Source: Dysidea avara
Lineage: Eukaryota > Porifera > Demospongiae > Dictyoceratida > Dysideidae
Direction: 5' to 3'
Length of the DNA: 64,000 bases
Assembly: GCF_963678975.1 (NCBI RefSeq)
Contig: NC_089274.1
Coordinates: forward strand, 31,745,053-31,809,052
In this document: positions 49,560 through 60,420 of the stretch, piece after piece
Layout: each line of letters starts with the position of its first letter
Numbering within the stretch: position 1 is the stretch's first letter
Position numbers and translations under genes: made by a program
The notes under the pieces: generated by a model
What the model saw: only the letters and a program-made list of their open reading frames with translations
What the model was told of the DNA's origin: nothing
Database searches by the model: none

Positions 49560-50710
49560 TAATCTATCCGCGCTTCGCGCCCCTTAGGCCACTCCAAGTC
49601 ATACCTTAGTTTCTGGTCACTCCCAAGCCTACAAATGGATGCGGGCGGGCGGATGATCAGGACTTCAGACTCTACTGTGACAATATACTGTATGGTATTA
49701 TTATTTGCTCAATTTAGCAAATTCATGTTGATTTTGTTTTTAGTCAAACTTAACCAACAACATTAGTAGTTGTGCTTCGGCAAAAAATGCACTAGGAAAG
49801 TTGTTGATGGATCATGGCTAGCTATACACTGATGTATAGCATTTAAGTATATTTATTTATTTATTTATTTAGAATATACTATAGGAAATGTTTTGCTCAT
49901 GTAGCTACTTATGCTTTCCAAGTGAAATAAATGTTTCATTAGCTATGTCAGGAAAATATTACTATGACTTATATAGCTAAGTTGTTCAAATGATCATGAT
50001 CCAAAATGAAATTTAACTTCTATTTTCACATCAGAAATTCTTCATTCAGATGTGAAGTCGTAGCCCACTAGCTATGTGTTTCCAGCCTTCTATTCAGTAA
50101 ACCTTGAGAAAAGTAACTGTCTAAGTTTTGAGTCATTGAGTGCTCCAGACTAATGTTTTTTAGTGATCATCTGGGAATGTTTAAACTATAAGGGTTTCTA
50201 CTTGCCAATCTAATTTTAGTTATGGAAAAGTTTAAGTTTAAGCTCACCAAATGTTGCCGGCTTTCCATACCCCTGCAGTGTTCAGTGATAAGGAATTTGA
50301 AGTTACTAGACTAATCATTAGAGGACTACATTTGAATTATAAAGTTAAAGCTATGGCCCATCTGCATGGGCTAGTAGTTAATGCTACTGAAATTACTTTG
50401 GTTACAGAAGCATTAGTAACAGTTATAATCTGAACAGCTATATAATCAAGGACAAAACTAGCTATAGTTAGAAACATTTTATTAGTGTAGCATATATACC
50501 TAATATTAGAGTTAAGAATAGTGTGACTGCTCTATTGGAATCCCTGACTGCTCTATTAGAATATCTCGATCTTTTACAGTAAAAAATAAGTGTCTTGCTG
50601 GGTCACATGCACTTAAGCACCTGTAATATTAATAATAGTCCTCATAAACTAGGGTTCCAGGTTTACCATGCGGGCGGGTGACCAGAAACTAAGGTTTGAC
50701 TTGGTGTGGC
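49560..50710. repeat. Inverted repeat pair about 1.1 kb apart
   Basis: GGCCACTCCAAGTCATACC and TTAGTTTCTGGTCACTC (49,588-49,625) return inverted at 50,668-50,710. The sequence between is AT-rich with the recurring motif at 50,521-50,575; no transposase is seen. Confidence 0.55.
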
Positions 50711-51866
50711 CTTATACTGTACACAGTACCGGGAGTATATTTTATAAGAACATGTTTTGCTTACTGGTGAGTAGTAAACCTATCGCTATGGAATATAAGG
50801 TTTGGCCTATTCATAGTGGGTGTACTGATGTGTATTAGCTAGAAGTTTGACAAGCGCGAAAGGTGATACTTGACTAAACTGGAGCAAATATACCATGAAA
50901 CACATACCAGTACACGTAACATTAGTTAGTAATAAGCATCAGCCTTAAACTAAACTTGTTCACCACGCCATTTTCACAAACATGTTCAAATACTTTTTAT
51001 ACGGAAAGCGCCTATACCAGTAGTAGACCAATCGCCACCCAAGAAACAATCTACTAAACTTACTAGTTAAAGCAACCGAGCTGTATCCAGACAGTAAAAC
51101 AGAATCTTCGAATGAAAAAGAGTGTTTGAAAACTTCAGGCGCGAAACGCGGATAGAACAGTAGTTTTGTATGGGCACTATACATGTGCTTCCAATCCAGG
51201 TAGGGGTGTCTATTATCTATGCTGTGATGGAGGAAGCTGAATCAGAGCAGTCCCACTTCCCCCCTGCACTTTCCAGACAACTACGGATCTGCGAAATGTA
51301 GCTAATAGCTACTCAGGGGGGAGATGTTAATTCATTAATTCATCCATATAAGTAATTTATACCTAGCTATCCTATCTATGTGTATTTCTGGGGGTAGATT
51401 TAACAACATGAAATTAGTTCAAGTAACAGCCCCTTAAAAGCCTTATTAATTGTGTTTTGTGATGTCATCATTCTATCACATCATTAACGTGGTATACAAG
51501 GTTGCTATAAGATTATTTATCTAGCATAACTGTCATTATGATTATTGGCTAAAATTGCCTCCAGATTCAACCTCATAGCTCCTATTTTTCAAAATTTTCC
51601 TGCAGGGGCATGCCCCCTAGAAGGAGAGCATGCAAAGTTCATGCTCTGTGCATGTGCCCACAAGTAGCTACACTCTCCTCCACCACTGTTTTAGTTACCA
51701 GTAGTGGCCCCCTTATAGTTTTTTTGCTTTGCTACGCCCCTGTATCAGGTATGCATCAAAATTGGTAAAGTTTCAAGGGATTCAAATAACCACCTTCCTT
51801 GGCCACAGATTTAGTTTATTGCTTGTTTCTCGCCACTAAAATACATGTTAGCAGGTAGTTATTTTA

Positions 51867-52079
51867 CAGTGGAACCTTAGTTATCCAAACCCATTGGTAC
51901 CAGGGGTGGTCCACAAGTCTGAAAAGTCCATATCTCTGAAACTGTGTTTAAAAAGCATAAAGAACATTTTTTTAAATTTCAGTATTATCAACTACCCTAA
52001 TAGAACAGTCACTACTCTAATAAAGCAGTCATTTCCGTAGTTTGGTTAATTGAGAATCCGGATAACTGAGGTTCCACTG
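51867..52079. mobile_element. pogo/Tigger-like MITE with TA duplication
   Basis: Inverted ends CAGTGGAACCTTAGTTATCC and GGATAACTGAGGTTCCACTG are flanked by TA on each side. Length 213 bp. It contains two minus-strand copies of the recurring GACTG(C/T)TCTATTAG motif. It lies about 430 bp upstream of WDR25. Confidence 0.82.
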
Positions 52080-52503
52080 TAATTATTTGAAGATGTGTTA
52101 TATAATTGGCTCTTTAAAAACACAAAATAGTGCACTTGGTTAGTCTTGCATGGTAGGACTGTACTATTACTTTTATGTATGAATGGGGGAATACATACTG
52201 GTGAAATCAATCTAGTCACATGGTCTGTCAGGATACCTATATGAGTCATACTATATATAGGTAAATTATTCATCTGATCTCTATAGCCTCTATATATGCA
52301 AAAGGAATGCATTCGCAATAATTCTTGGTCTGAAATAGTACACTTAAGTTCCCATAGCCAGACTGGCCATAGCAAGCACCTTAAGTAACCACTGTAATGA
52401 TGTAACGTATCTCAAAACATTGTGTTGCATGCATGGTAATAATGATTATGCAAAGCAGATTATTTTGTATGCTTGTTAGGTTGTTTATCTGCTGTAAATC
52501 ACA

Positions 52504-53676
52504 ATGAACAACATCATATCTGCCTATCAGTCAGACACTGATGATGAAGAAGGTATATCATCAAGCACTAAAGCAACGCCTTCACATCAGTCGAAGCAAG
52601 GTGCTATTTCTGGGTATGTATCTAAACGAAAGAGAAAACATTTAGCTGACAATCATGAATGTACCAGTGAAGTGAAAGCAGCTAAGTTTGATGCATTATC
52701 ATTTTATTGTTGTGATGAATCTAACGTTGAATCATATTCAGATACATACCAGGTGCCAAAGAAGAAGTTGATTAGTTTTAAGGAACATACAACAGCTGTA
52801 ACCTCTCTTGATTGGCACTTACATGACCACAGGCTTTTGTTGTCTTCTTCAATGGATCATAGTGTGCGTGTGTGGGACCCTTACATGCAGGAGTGCTGTG
52901 TAGCCAACTACAAACCTTTGAATGCAGCATTGCAAGTTTCAAAGTGGGTCAATGGTCATACTGTAGTATGTGGTGGGTACAGTAACCATGCAGTACACGT
53001 TGACATGAACACACTGCAAAACATTTCAACAATAAAACAAGATTCATTTGTTACTGCACTAAAGGTACATCCAACAGACAGAAATAATGTAATTATTGGT
53101 ACTTACAAGAGTCAGGTTCATTCCTGGGATCTAAGAAGTGATAGAGCTGTGAATACTTACAAAGGAGCTGATGGTCAGATACTAGACTTGGAGTTTTTAG
53201 TAAACAATTCGGAAATGGTTGCCAGTGCTGATGTTGTTAAAAAGAATTCTAGTAGTGAGACAGTCGTAGTATGGGACTATAGGTCTGCTGTGGTTAGATC
53301 AAACCAGGTTTATCAAGAACCATATACTTGTCCTAGCTTGTGCGCACACCCTTACGAGCATGTGTTTGTAGCACAAAGTAATGCTAATTATGTGGTTATA
53401 TTTTCTGCAAGGAGGCCATATAAATTGAACAAGTTCAAGAGATATGAAGGTCATAAAGTGATGGGATATCGCATATCAATGGACATTAGTCCATGTGGTG
53501 GTTTATTATGTAGTGGTGATGCCAATGGACAGTTGTACTGCTATGATTATAAGAGTTCCAAGATATTGACTAAACTGCAAGCATACAATGGTAGTGCATG
53601 TATTGACTGTAAATTTAATCATGGACTATCCTCTATTGCTACTTGTAGTTGGGATGGTCAAGTGACTGTATGGTAG
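52504..53676 (+). CDS. WDR25: WDR25-like WD40 repeat protein, single exon
   Basis: A 390-aa intact reading frame. The N-terminus is acidic (AYQSDTDDEEG, residues 7-17) and followed by a basic stretch KRKRK (41-45) that could be a nuclear signal. WD40 repeats run from about residue 95 (HTTAVTSLDW, SSSMDHSVRVWDP) to the end (ATCSWDGQVTVW). The segment RYEGHKVMGY followed by SPCGGLLCSGDANGQ is characteristic of WDR25, a relative of the splicing factor CDC40/PRP17. The family is uncharacterised; a nuclear scaffold role is inference. No intron interrupts it. The start follows a possible acceptor-like TTGTTAG, so a 5' untranslated exon cannot be excluded. It sits between the two halves of one BEL/Pao retrotransposon. 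Confidence 0.85.
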   Translation: MNNIISAYQSDTDDEEGISSSTKATPSHQSKQGAISGYVSKRKRKHLADNHECTSEVKAAKFDALSFYCCDESNVESYSDTYQVPKKKLISFKEHTTAVTSLDWHLHDHRLLLSSSMDHSVRVWDPYMQECCVANYKPLNAALQVSKWVNGHTVVCGGYSNHAVHVDMNTLQNISTIKQDSFVTALKVHPTDRNNVIIGTYKSQVHSWDLRSDRAVNTYKGADGQILDLEFLVNNSEMVASADVVKKNSSSETVVVWDYRSAVVRSNQVYQEPYTCPSLCAHPYEHVFVAQSNANYVVIFSARRPYKLNKFKRYEGHKVMGYRISMDISPCGGLLCSGDANGQLYCYDYKSSKILTKLQAYNGSACIDCKFNHGLSSIATCSWDGQVTVW

Positions 53677-53733
53677 AATATGTGAATGTATACCATATAT
53701 TATGTGTGTTATAGGCATGATAGCACGCATGTA

Positions 53734-53739
53734 AATAAA
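53734..53739 (+). promoter_or_regulatory. WDR25: WDR25 polyadenylation signal (AATAAA)
   Basis: A canonical AATAAA 58 bp downstream of the WDR25 stop, followed by a T/GT-rich stretch. No genomic poly(A) tract follows it. Confidence 0.65.
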
Positions 53740-54400
53740 CTGTTGTTTTATATGCTAGTTGTATTTATATATTTGTTGGTGATATTGTAGCTGCAAATAT
53801 TTGTTGTTGTAGCTAGTGTTGTCACATGACTATGTCATTCAATGAAGTAAACGTCAGTGTGTTTCAAATAACAAAGGGTTTGTGTGGAGATATTCTTTAC
53901 ACCTTTGTTCCATAGTGTTACAGTATAGTGCATGTGTCAAAAGATTAGATTCTGCTGTCTACATAGTTCATGTAGTTCATGATATTGATATTGCACATGA
54001 AAAACAACTATGTAAAGCCATACACAATTACAAGTTTCCAAGCTGGCCTGTGATTACAACTGACTATCAAGTATTTCAATGCATTTTCATGTACACCTAG
54101 CTGGTGCAACTACTACGGCAAATTGGTAAATTATGTAAAATGTGGTGGAGTGACACTAACTGCCTCAATATAACATTGTGTTATTGTAACTTCAGAGTAT
54201 CCTCAACATCAATTAGTACTGAATATAGGTGACTCATTTTTCAGTCTGTTTCTGATTAATTGCTTATGATCAAACAACTTTTATGCCCTTCAGTACAGAC
54301 TTGCATGCTTCCGTAGTGTGTGTGTGTGCATGTTCTGTGTGTCTGTCTGACATAATTATAAGTGTGTGTATGCTCTAGTGTATGCATGCACAGTGCACGT

Positions 54401-54437
<37 letters not shown>

Positions 54438-54689
54438 CTTCATTCAGGAGTATGCAACAGTGAGATGAGTCAAACCAACAACCTGCTATATGGACAGAAA
54501 TTTTTGAGAGACAAACATTTGTAAATTTAACAAGTGATGACAGCTAGATAGTGACAGTGTCACAAAAATACAATCTTAATCACCACTGGTTGTTTTTGGA
54601 ATTTCATGAAAATAATTTATACGTATGGATCTGCTTTCGTATACTATACATGAACATTGTCTCAAGGCATGCAGGGGAGGGGGTATCAT
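53740..54689. other. Region between WDR25 and BEL integrase half
   Basis: A small CA tract (54,401-54,433) is the only clear feature. A 72-codon frame at 53,882-54,100 has no family resemblance. Confidence 0.5.
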
Positions 54690-56104
54690 TTTTCACAGTA
54701 ATAACCAGTGTGAAGTGGATCTATGCTGTTCAACACGAACATTTCTCAGAAGAAATCCAGAACTTACAGTCACAGTCCTTGCGACTTTCACTGGTGCGAC
54801 AGCTGAGACTGTTCTTAGACAAGGACATGTTAATTAGGTGTGGTGGGCGAATACACAATGCCCCGTTGTCTGAACAAGCAAGATTCCCGTACCTTCTGCC
54901 ATCGAAGCACCACTTCACTAACCTAGTGATACTGCAGGCACACACACAACTACATCACAGTGGCGTCAATGCAACCTTAACATTGATACGCCAACGCTAC
55001 TGGATACCCTCAGGCAGGCAACGTGTACAATCACTGCTTCACAAGTGTGTCATCTGCAAGAGAGCTGCAGGTAAACCTTATGCTACTCCAGATCCCCCAC
55101 CACTTGTCAAGGACCGGGTGAATGCCTCACGCCCCTTTGAGGTTACTGGTGTGGATTTTACAGGTGCTCTGTATGTCCGCAACAACACTGGAGAGCAGAA
55201 GGTTTATATTTGCCTTTTCACCTGTGCAGTATCCAGAGCAATACATCTTGAAATTGTGTGTGATTTAACCTTGCAGTATTTTTTACAGGCATTCCGCAGA
55301 TTTGTCAGCCGGAGATCACTACCTCGATTGATGCTCTCAGATAATGCGTCCACGTACCAAGCCATGGCGGAGGAGCTGCAGAAGCTACTCACATCTGCAG
55401 CAATAGCAGAAGATCTAGTCAGAAGAGGAATTAAGTGGCACTTCATCCCAAAGAGAGCTCCGTGGTTTGGAGGATTTTGGGAACGGCTTATAGGACTCAC
55501 TAAGTCAACGTTGAAGAAGGTACTGGGTCGAACTCATGCCACCTTAGAGAGCCTCCAGACCATGGTAGTTGAAGTGGAAGCCATTCTTAACAGCTGTCCC
55601 CTTACATATGTATCATCTGATACTGATGACATTGAACCAATTACACCCTCTCATCTGTTACATGGCAGACCAATTGTTTCTCTGCCACACTATGTTGTCC
55701 AGGATGATGAACTGAATGACCCAGCTTATGGTGAGACTACAGACATAAGAGGATGTGCGAAAACCCAGGCCTTACTACTGTCATACTTTTGGAGCAGGTG
55801 GAAGATGGAATACTTGACAGCCTTGCGCAAGTTTCATCGAACAACAGGGTCTAATACACAGACAGTGAAGGTGGGAGACATAGTTCTTATTCATGGTGAT
55901 ACCCCCAGAGTGTAGTGGAAGCTGGGTATAATAGAATATGTAAATAAAGGAGTTGACGGACTCATTCGTTCAGCCACTGTGAGAACACCTACCGGGAGAA
56001 CGAATCGGCCAATAGCCAAGTTGTATCCCTTGGAAGTTACAGCAGCAGAGCTACCCACTTCACGTCATATCACTGAAGAGAAATCCACAACCTCAGCAGT
56101 GTAG
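54690..56104 (+). pseudogene. BEL/Pao retrotransposon, integrase half (one nonsense codon)
   Basis: The frame runs from the linker (VKWIYAVQHEHFSEEI) through the HHCC zinc domain (HTQLHHSGVNATL, KCVICKR) and the integrase core with its D, D and E positions (TGVDFTGALYV, LMLSDNASTYQ, WFGGFWERLIGLTK). It ends in the C-terminal DNA-binding region (VKVGDIVLIHGDTPRV, then after a TAG at 55913-55915 WKLGIIEYVNKGVDGLI and GRTNRPIAKLYPLEV) and the stop near 56,102. Homology starts almost exactly where the half at 46,966-48,690 ends, so the two are probably one element. No LTR could be defined downstream. Confidence 0.9.
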
Positions 56105-56334
56105 AACACCTCGCCAGGCCGCCTTACAGGGACGTCAGAAGGTGCAACAATGGACTCACTCCTTACTTACCCCTCCCCCCCCCCCCCCAAGGATGTCAAG
56201 TATTGATTGACAGACAATTATGCTATTGTAATTTAATATTATTTAGCTGTATGACATATGCGCATGCGTGCTTCTAATACTTTAAGACAGATGAAACTGC
56301 AACTACACGTGGCACTGAAACTGTAGTCGCTGTA

Positions 56335-56575
56335 ATCCACCACTATACTTCACAATTTGCCGGGAAAGCTAGTGGCTACAAGAAACAGCCACTAGCTCAA
56401 GAACAATAAATGACTGGAACATACTACCAACTGATACAATTGAAATTGCAGATACTGATCTATTTACGACTAGACTCCGATCATATTATTGTACCTAATG
56501 TATTTGTGTTTATGTGATTCCTGAGCACACCAGTAGGGCTGACTGCTCAGTAAACAATAATAATAACAGACACTT
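56335..56575 (+). pseudogene. Non-LTR retrotransposon, C-terminal fragment with AAT-type 3' tail
   Basis: One frame reads SSRTINDWNILPTDTIEIAD then FTTRLRSYYCT and stop, the usual end of a non-LTR Pol protein. It is followed by a short 3' UTR and a simple AATAATAAT-type tail near 56,555, which marks a likely element end. It begins about 230 bp after the BEL integrase remnant. Confidence 0.6.
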
Positions 56576-56885
56576 GTTTTGTTTATTACAAAAGTAACAT
56601 AACTATACATTTTGAAAGTGGCTCGGAAAGTGGGATATATCTAGGCGTTCCGTTCCAGAGAATAATGCCACGGAATATGCCATTCCGTTCCGTGGAATAA
56701 TGGTAACCTTATTTTTAAATTTCGTTTTTCTCAATACGCATGCTTGTGCGAACAAGTCGGGTTTTCACCGGTCACATTTTTTATTAGGGCTTTACAGCAC
56801 AAGTGCTGAAGGTACCTGTGCTACACTCCCAGCTCCTATCATGGCAATCACAAATACTGCAAATACTATAGTTTGGATAGTCATT

Positions 56886-57711
56886 CAGGGGCGGATCTAG
56901 GATTTATAAAAGGGGGGGCTAACTCAAGGTACTAATCTCTTGGGTGGAGAAGCATGCTGGAACTAGGGGGGTCTGGGGACATGCCCCTGCAGGAAATTTT
57001 TGAAAAAATAGGTGCTAAAATACTGCAATTTGGAGACATTTCCACTTAAAATGCATATTTCTGCCTGTAGATATTCTACATACTGCCTTTAAATATATAT
57101 GACTCTCTGCAGTATTTGCTAATGGAAAGGTTTGGGTAGGTTCAGACAACCAAGCACATGATGCACCCTCTCACAATTGCATGCATGATAGAATAATAAT
57201 GTTGAAACCTGGAAATTTTTGAAATTTGAATGATACGAGATTGAATCTGAGAACATTTTCTATGGAAAGTGTGTACTTGAATTAAGTATACCGGTACCGG
57301 TAATAACTACACGAGTAGATGAACAAGCCTATTAAACAGACCAATGCACTTTATTGTATGTATAGACGCAAGCAGATTTGGAAAAATTTCATAACAACCA
57401 ACTTTTTTTTTGCTTACACTGAATGTTTTATTAGAGTAGTTAGGTGACTGTTCTATTAGAGTATCTCGATCTTGTACACCTCCAATCCTGATCCGGGTCC
57501 TTGTTGCATAGCCTTTAGCATAAATCCACTATTAATGCCTTGGAAAGATGTTTATAAGGTGGTTTATGAGTATTTGTATTATTAGTGATCATACAATATT
57601 ATTATGCTAAGCCAAAATTTCATTATAATCCTCAGCATATTGATTAAGTAAAGCCTAAAAGTGAAAGGGGGGGCTTCAGCCCCCAAAGCCCACCCCCTAG
57701 ATCCGCCCCTG
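56886..57711. mobile_element. hAT-like MITE, 826 bp
   Basis: The ends are CAGGGGCGGATCTAGGA and CCTAGATCCGCCCCTG, followed inward by G-run and C-run arms. Flanks share TCATT but no exact 8-bp duplication. The recurring motif is present twice near 57,426-57,473. The part next to the left arm also occurs inverted at about 51,545-51,745. Confidence 0.75.
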
Positions 57712-58197
57712 TCATTTTAGATTTACTTGTTAAGATCATGTGTCACACAAAACATTTATCATCAAGAAATCAGTGACACCATAAAGGCTACTGATTGAAT
57801 TTTAAAATTTTAAATTGGTATTTAAATTAATGTATCATTGTTGCTAGTTTAAAAAGTTGCAACTGTTGATTGTCGATGTAAAAACATGTCACATATAGCT
57901 AGGTATGGCTACAAGTAGAAATATTCACTACAGAGTACTTGAATACTAGGAGCCCATGATCATTTTAGCCCTATAATTATGGTGTCACAAAAAACTAGAG
58001 CATATCACATGTAGCAACTACACACATTCCACATTCTATATGTTTTATAAGAAAATAGTGTTGAAACTACAGTATATCAAAAATAATATTATAGTGATCT
58101 ACAAAACAACACAACTAGTTTGTTGCTGCATAGCTAATATCAAAGGAAAAAAATTCTCTAAAACTGTTATATAACACTTCCATGTCTATCACCAGAG

Positions 58198-58308
58198 TTA
58201 AGGGCCTTCTTTCTCACCTCCTGGTGATCCTTGTCGCTTAAATATTATAGTGAAGACCATGATTCCTCCCAGTGCTCCAAATGCTACCATTGCAAAGAAG
58301 GAGAATGC
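58198..58308 (-). CDS. Last exon of a second MARVEL-type gene (paralogue)
   Basis: On the minus strand an acceptor (TTTTTGTAG) at 58309-58310 opens a 37-codon phase-0 exon. It encodes helix 4, AFSFFAMVAFGALGGIMVFT then IIFKRQGSPGGEKEGP and TAA. It matches the last exon of the 13,151-29,887 gene at 15 of the first 25 residues, including FAMVAFGAL, and starts at the same junction. The earlier exons would lie at higher coordinates; I could not find them before 64,000, so they are either beyond the window or hidden by repeats. The two genes face each other tail to tail. Confidence 0.68.
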   Translation of the reverse strand, partial: AFSFFAMVAFGALGGIMVFTIIFKRQGSPGGEKEGP

Positions 58309-58587
58309 CTACAAAAACATGGCAACAATGTGTATATGGTTGCAACTAAAAGAATTTGCCTGTACATATTATACATGAAAAAATAATAAATTTGAGTGGG
58401 GACCATAGACATAAACAGCTATGAAACAAGCTAGGGAGGACATGCAGCTGGAAAGGGAGAGAATTTGAAGGGAACTTAAGCCTATTTTTAACTTTAAAAA
58501 TAATAATCTCAACTTAACACTATCAGTCTTGCTTTGTTTTCAAACAAAAATTTCATGATAAAATATTTTTTTGTGTGTTAATATATG

Positions 58588-59452
58588 TGACCTGCGGAAC
58601 AAAAAAACTGACATTTTTGCATTTTTATTATAACAATTTCTTTACTCTCTAGATGGAAAAACCAATAGGCTGTTAAAGTTTCTGGTGAATTCTTTTGGAG
58701 TTACAACAATAGACAGCAGGGAGATCAATTTGTACAGTAACTATATGGAAAATAAATTACAGGCATTCATGAAATCAATTGTAAGCCACAAGTACAACAG
58801 GCTATGAAATTCAGACTTGTCTCATTGTGTTTACCATGAACTTAGTACTTTTGTTAACCCTTAAACTTGCAGCTAGCTGTTTCAAAAAAAAAATGCAAAC
58901 ACTGTTCTGGATTTTATGCATGCCTTTTAAACAACTTCCATAGCACAAAAAGCTGTTAATGCTGTCTAAAAACTACAAAAACCCATTTTGCTCACCATTA
59001 AATTTTGGTTTAAATCGTTCTATCCTTTGTTGCATCCTTCCAACCCAGAACTTCATGTTGTATCTTGAAAGTACAAAAGAATTACCTTTTCATCTTCCTT
59101 CTTCAAATAAAATAGCCATACTTTACTTTCTCTTGATGTCATGTTGCTTGTCACGTTATGACGATTCAGTTGATATATAGACAGGTAGAAGGAAAGTTAG
59201 GAATTTTAAGTTGAATTACAGATCAAAGAAAAAACCAAGGGAACAGCTAAAAAGCAGTGAAACAAGAGGCTGCCTATACCTGCAGATATACTAGTGGACA
59301 TTAATTTGAGTATTTAATGTTTACTGAAGCAATTAAAATGTGCATAAAATTATTTTTGCAGCATGCATTTTTTTTTACCCAATGCACTTCCTAAAAACAG
59401 AATTACACTAACTATATACTAGTTGGGTTTTTACTTAGTGGGTCACATATTT
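58588..59452. mobile_element. MITE with ATATGTGACC ends
   Basis: ATATGTGACC at 58,588 and GGTCACATAT at about 59,445 flank about 865 bp. Part of it (58,640-58,850) is shared, same strand, with 21,430-21,660, where only a truncated copy remains. Confidence 0.55.
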
Positions 59453-59689
59453 TCATACGATTTGCAAGAAATTGACTGCTCTATTAGAGTATATCAGTTT
59501 TCTGCAGCACTGGTAGCTGCAGTGATGACAAAGATTGTTTAGCCACATTCTTTGATGCTTGATGTGTCTAAACTTGGAAACTCGGACTAGTTTAGATGAT
59601 ATAATTGTGCAAAATTTATAATACTTTACAATAATGATAAAAATAATTATGGCACTGATTAGTTATCATATGATAATAGTTATCATATG

Positions 59690-60420
59690 ATAATAGTGCT
59701 ATACAATAGGAGGTTTGTGCTTTCTTACAAAAAGTATTGACCAGGAACCAACCTCACAATACCTTCACAGTACCTTGGTAGTATTGGTTACAAAGGACTC
59801 CACATACACTATCACTCTTTGTTCATGCCTGCAACTCTGTCTCCAGTGCTGTCTAGGCCCAAAATGCAACCAATCACGAGGCTGACTACAAATGTGCCTT
59901 AAAAAGAAGTCATGCATTACATTTGTTACAATATCCGGATGTAAACTCCATTATATATTACTCGCTATTTCATCATGTAACACATTATTTTACTCGTTAC
60001 TGAATAAGTAATATTATTACATAACGCGTTACACCCAACTCTGGCTGAACATACCTGAAAATGAAGCATAATGGCCACTTCACTTTTCAGTAATTGATGG
60101 TTGGGCAGACACAAAACTAATTACAATTACGTCTGACATCATTCTTTTGATGCAGTACGTGTGGGGTTCACCAGTCATAATTATGTTTCAAAAAGTAAAC
60201 AAACAAGTAGAAGGAATAATACAAATTTTTAGGATCACAGAAATAAAAGCAGTGAAACAAGGAAGTCTACACTTGCAGATATACTAATGGAGATTTAATT
60301 CCTTATTCAGCCATGGCAGTAGAAACTAAATGTCCGCTATAGTATACCTTTAGGTGTGTAGGCAACCACCCTGTTTCACTACTTATTTCTAATCAAACTT
60401 AAAATTCCTTGTACTTGTTG
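59690..60420 (+). repeat. R1-family copy with inverted terminal block
   Basis: R1-like at 59,740-60,200, then TAGGATCACAGAAATAAAAG at 60,228 with an inverted partner (TTATTTCTAATCAAACTTAA) at about 60,385. Confidence 0.55.

Larger units (their letters stand above)
48706..52503. other. Region between BEL RT half and WDR25
   Basis: Contains a C/G-rich repeat start (GGGCGTAGGAACAGGGGGG, 49,004), the inverted pair at 49,560-50,710, two GACTG motifs at 50,521-50,575, a solo end of the 56,886 hAT-like family (51,545-51,745) and the pogo-like MITE. No coding sequence seen. Confidence 0.6.
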
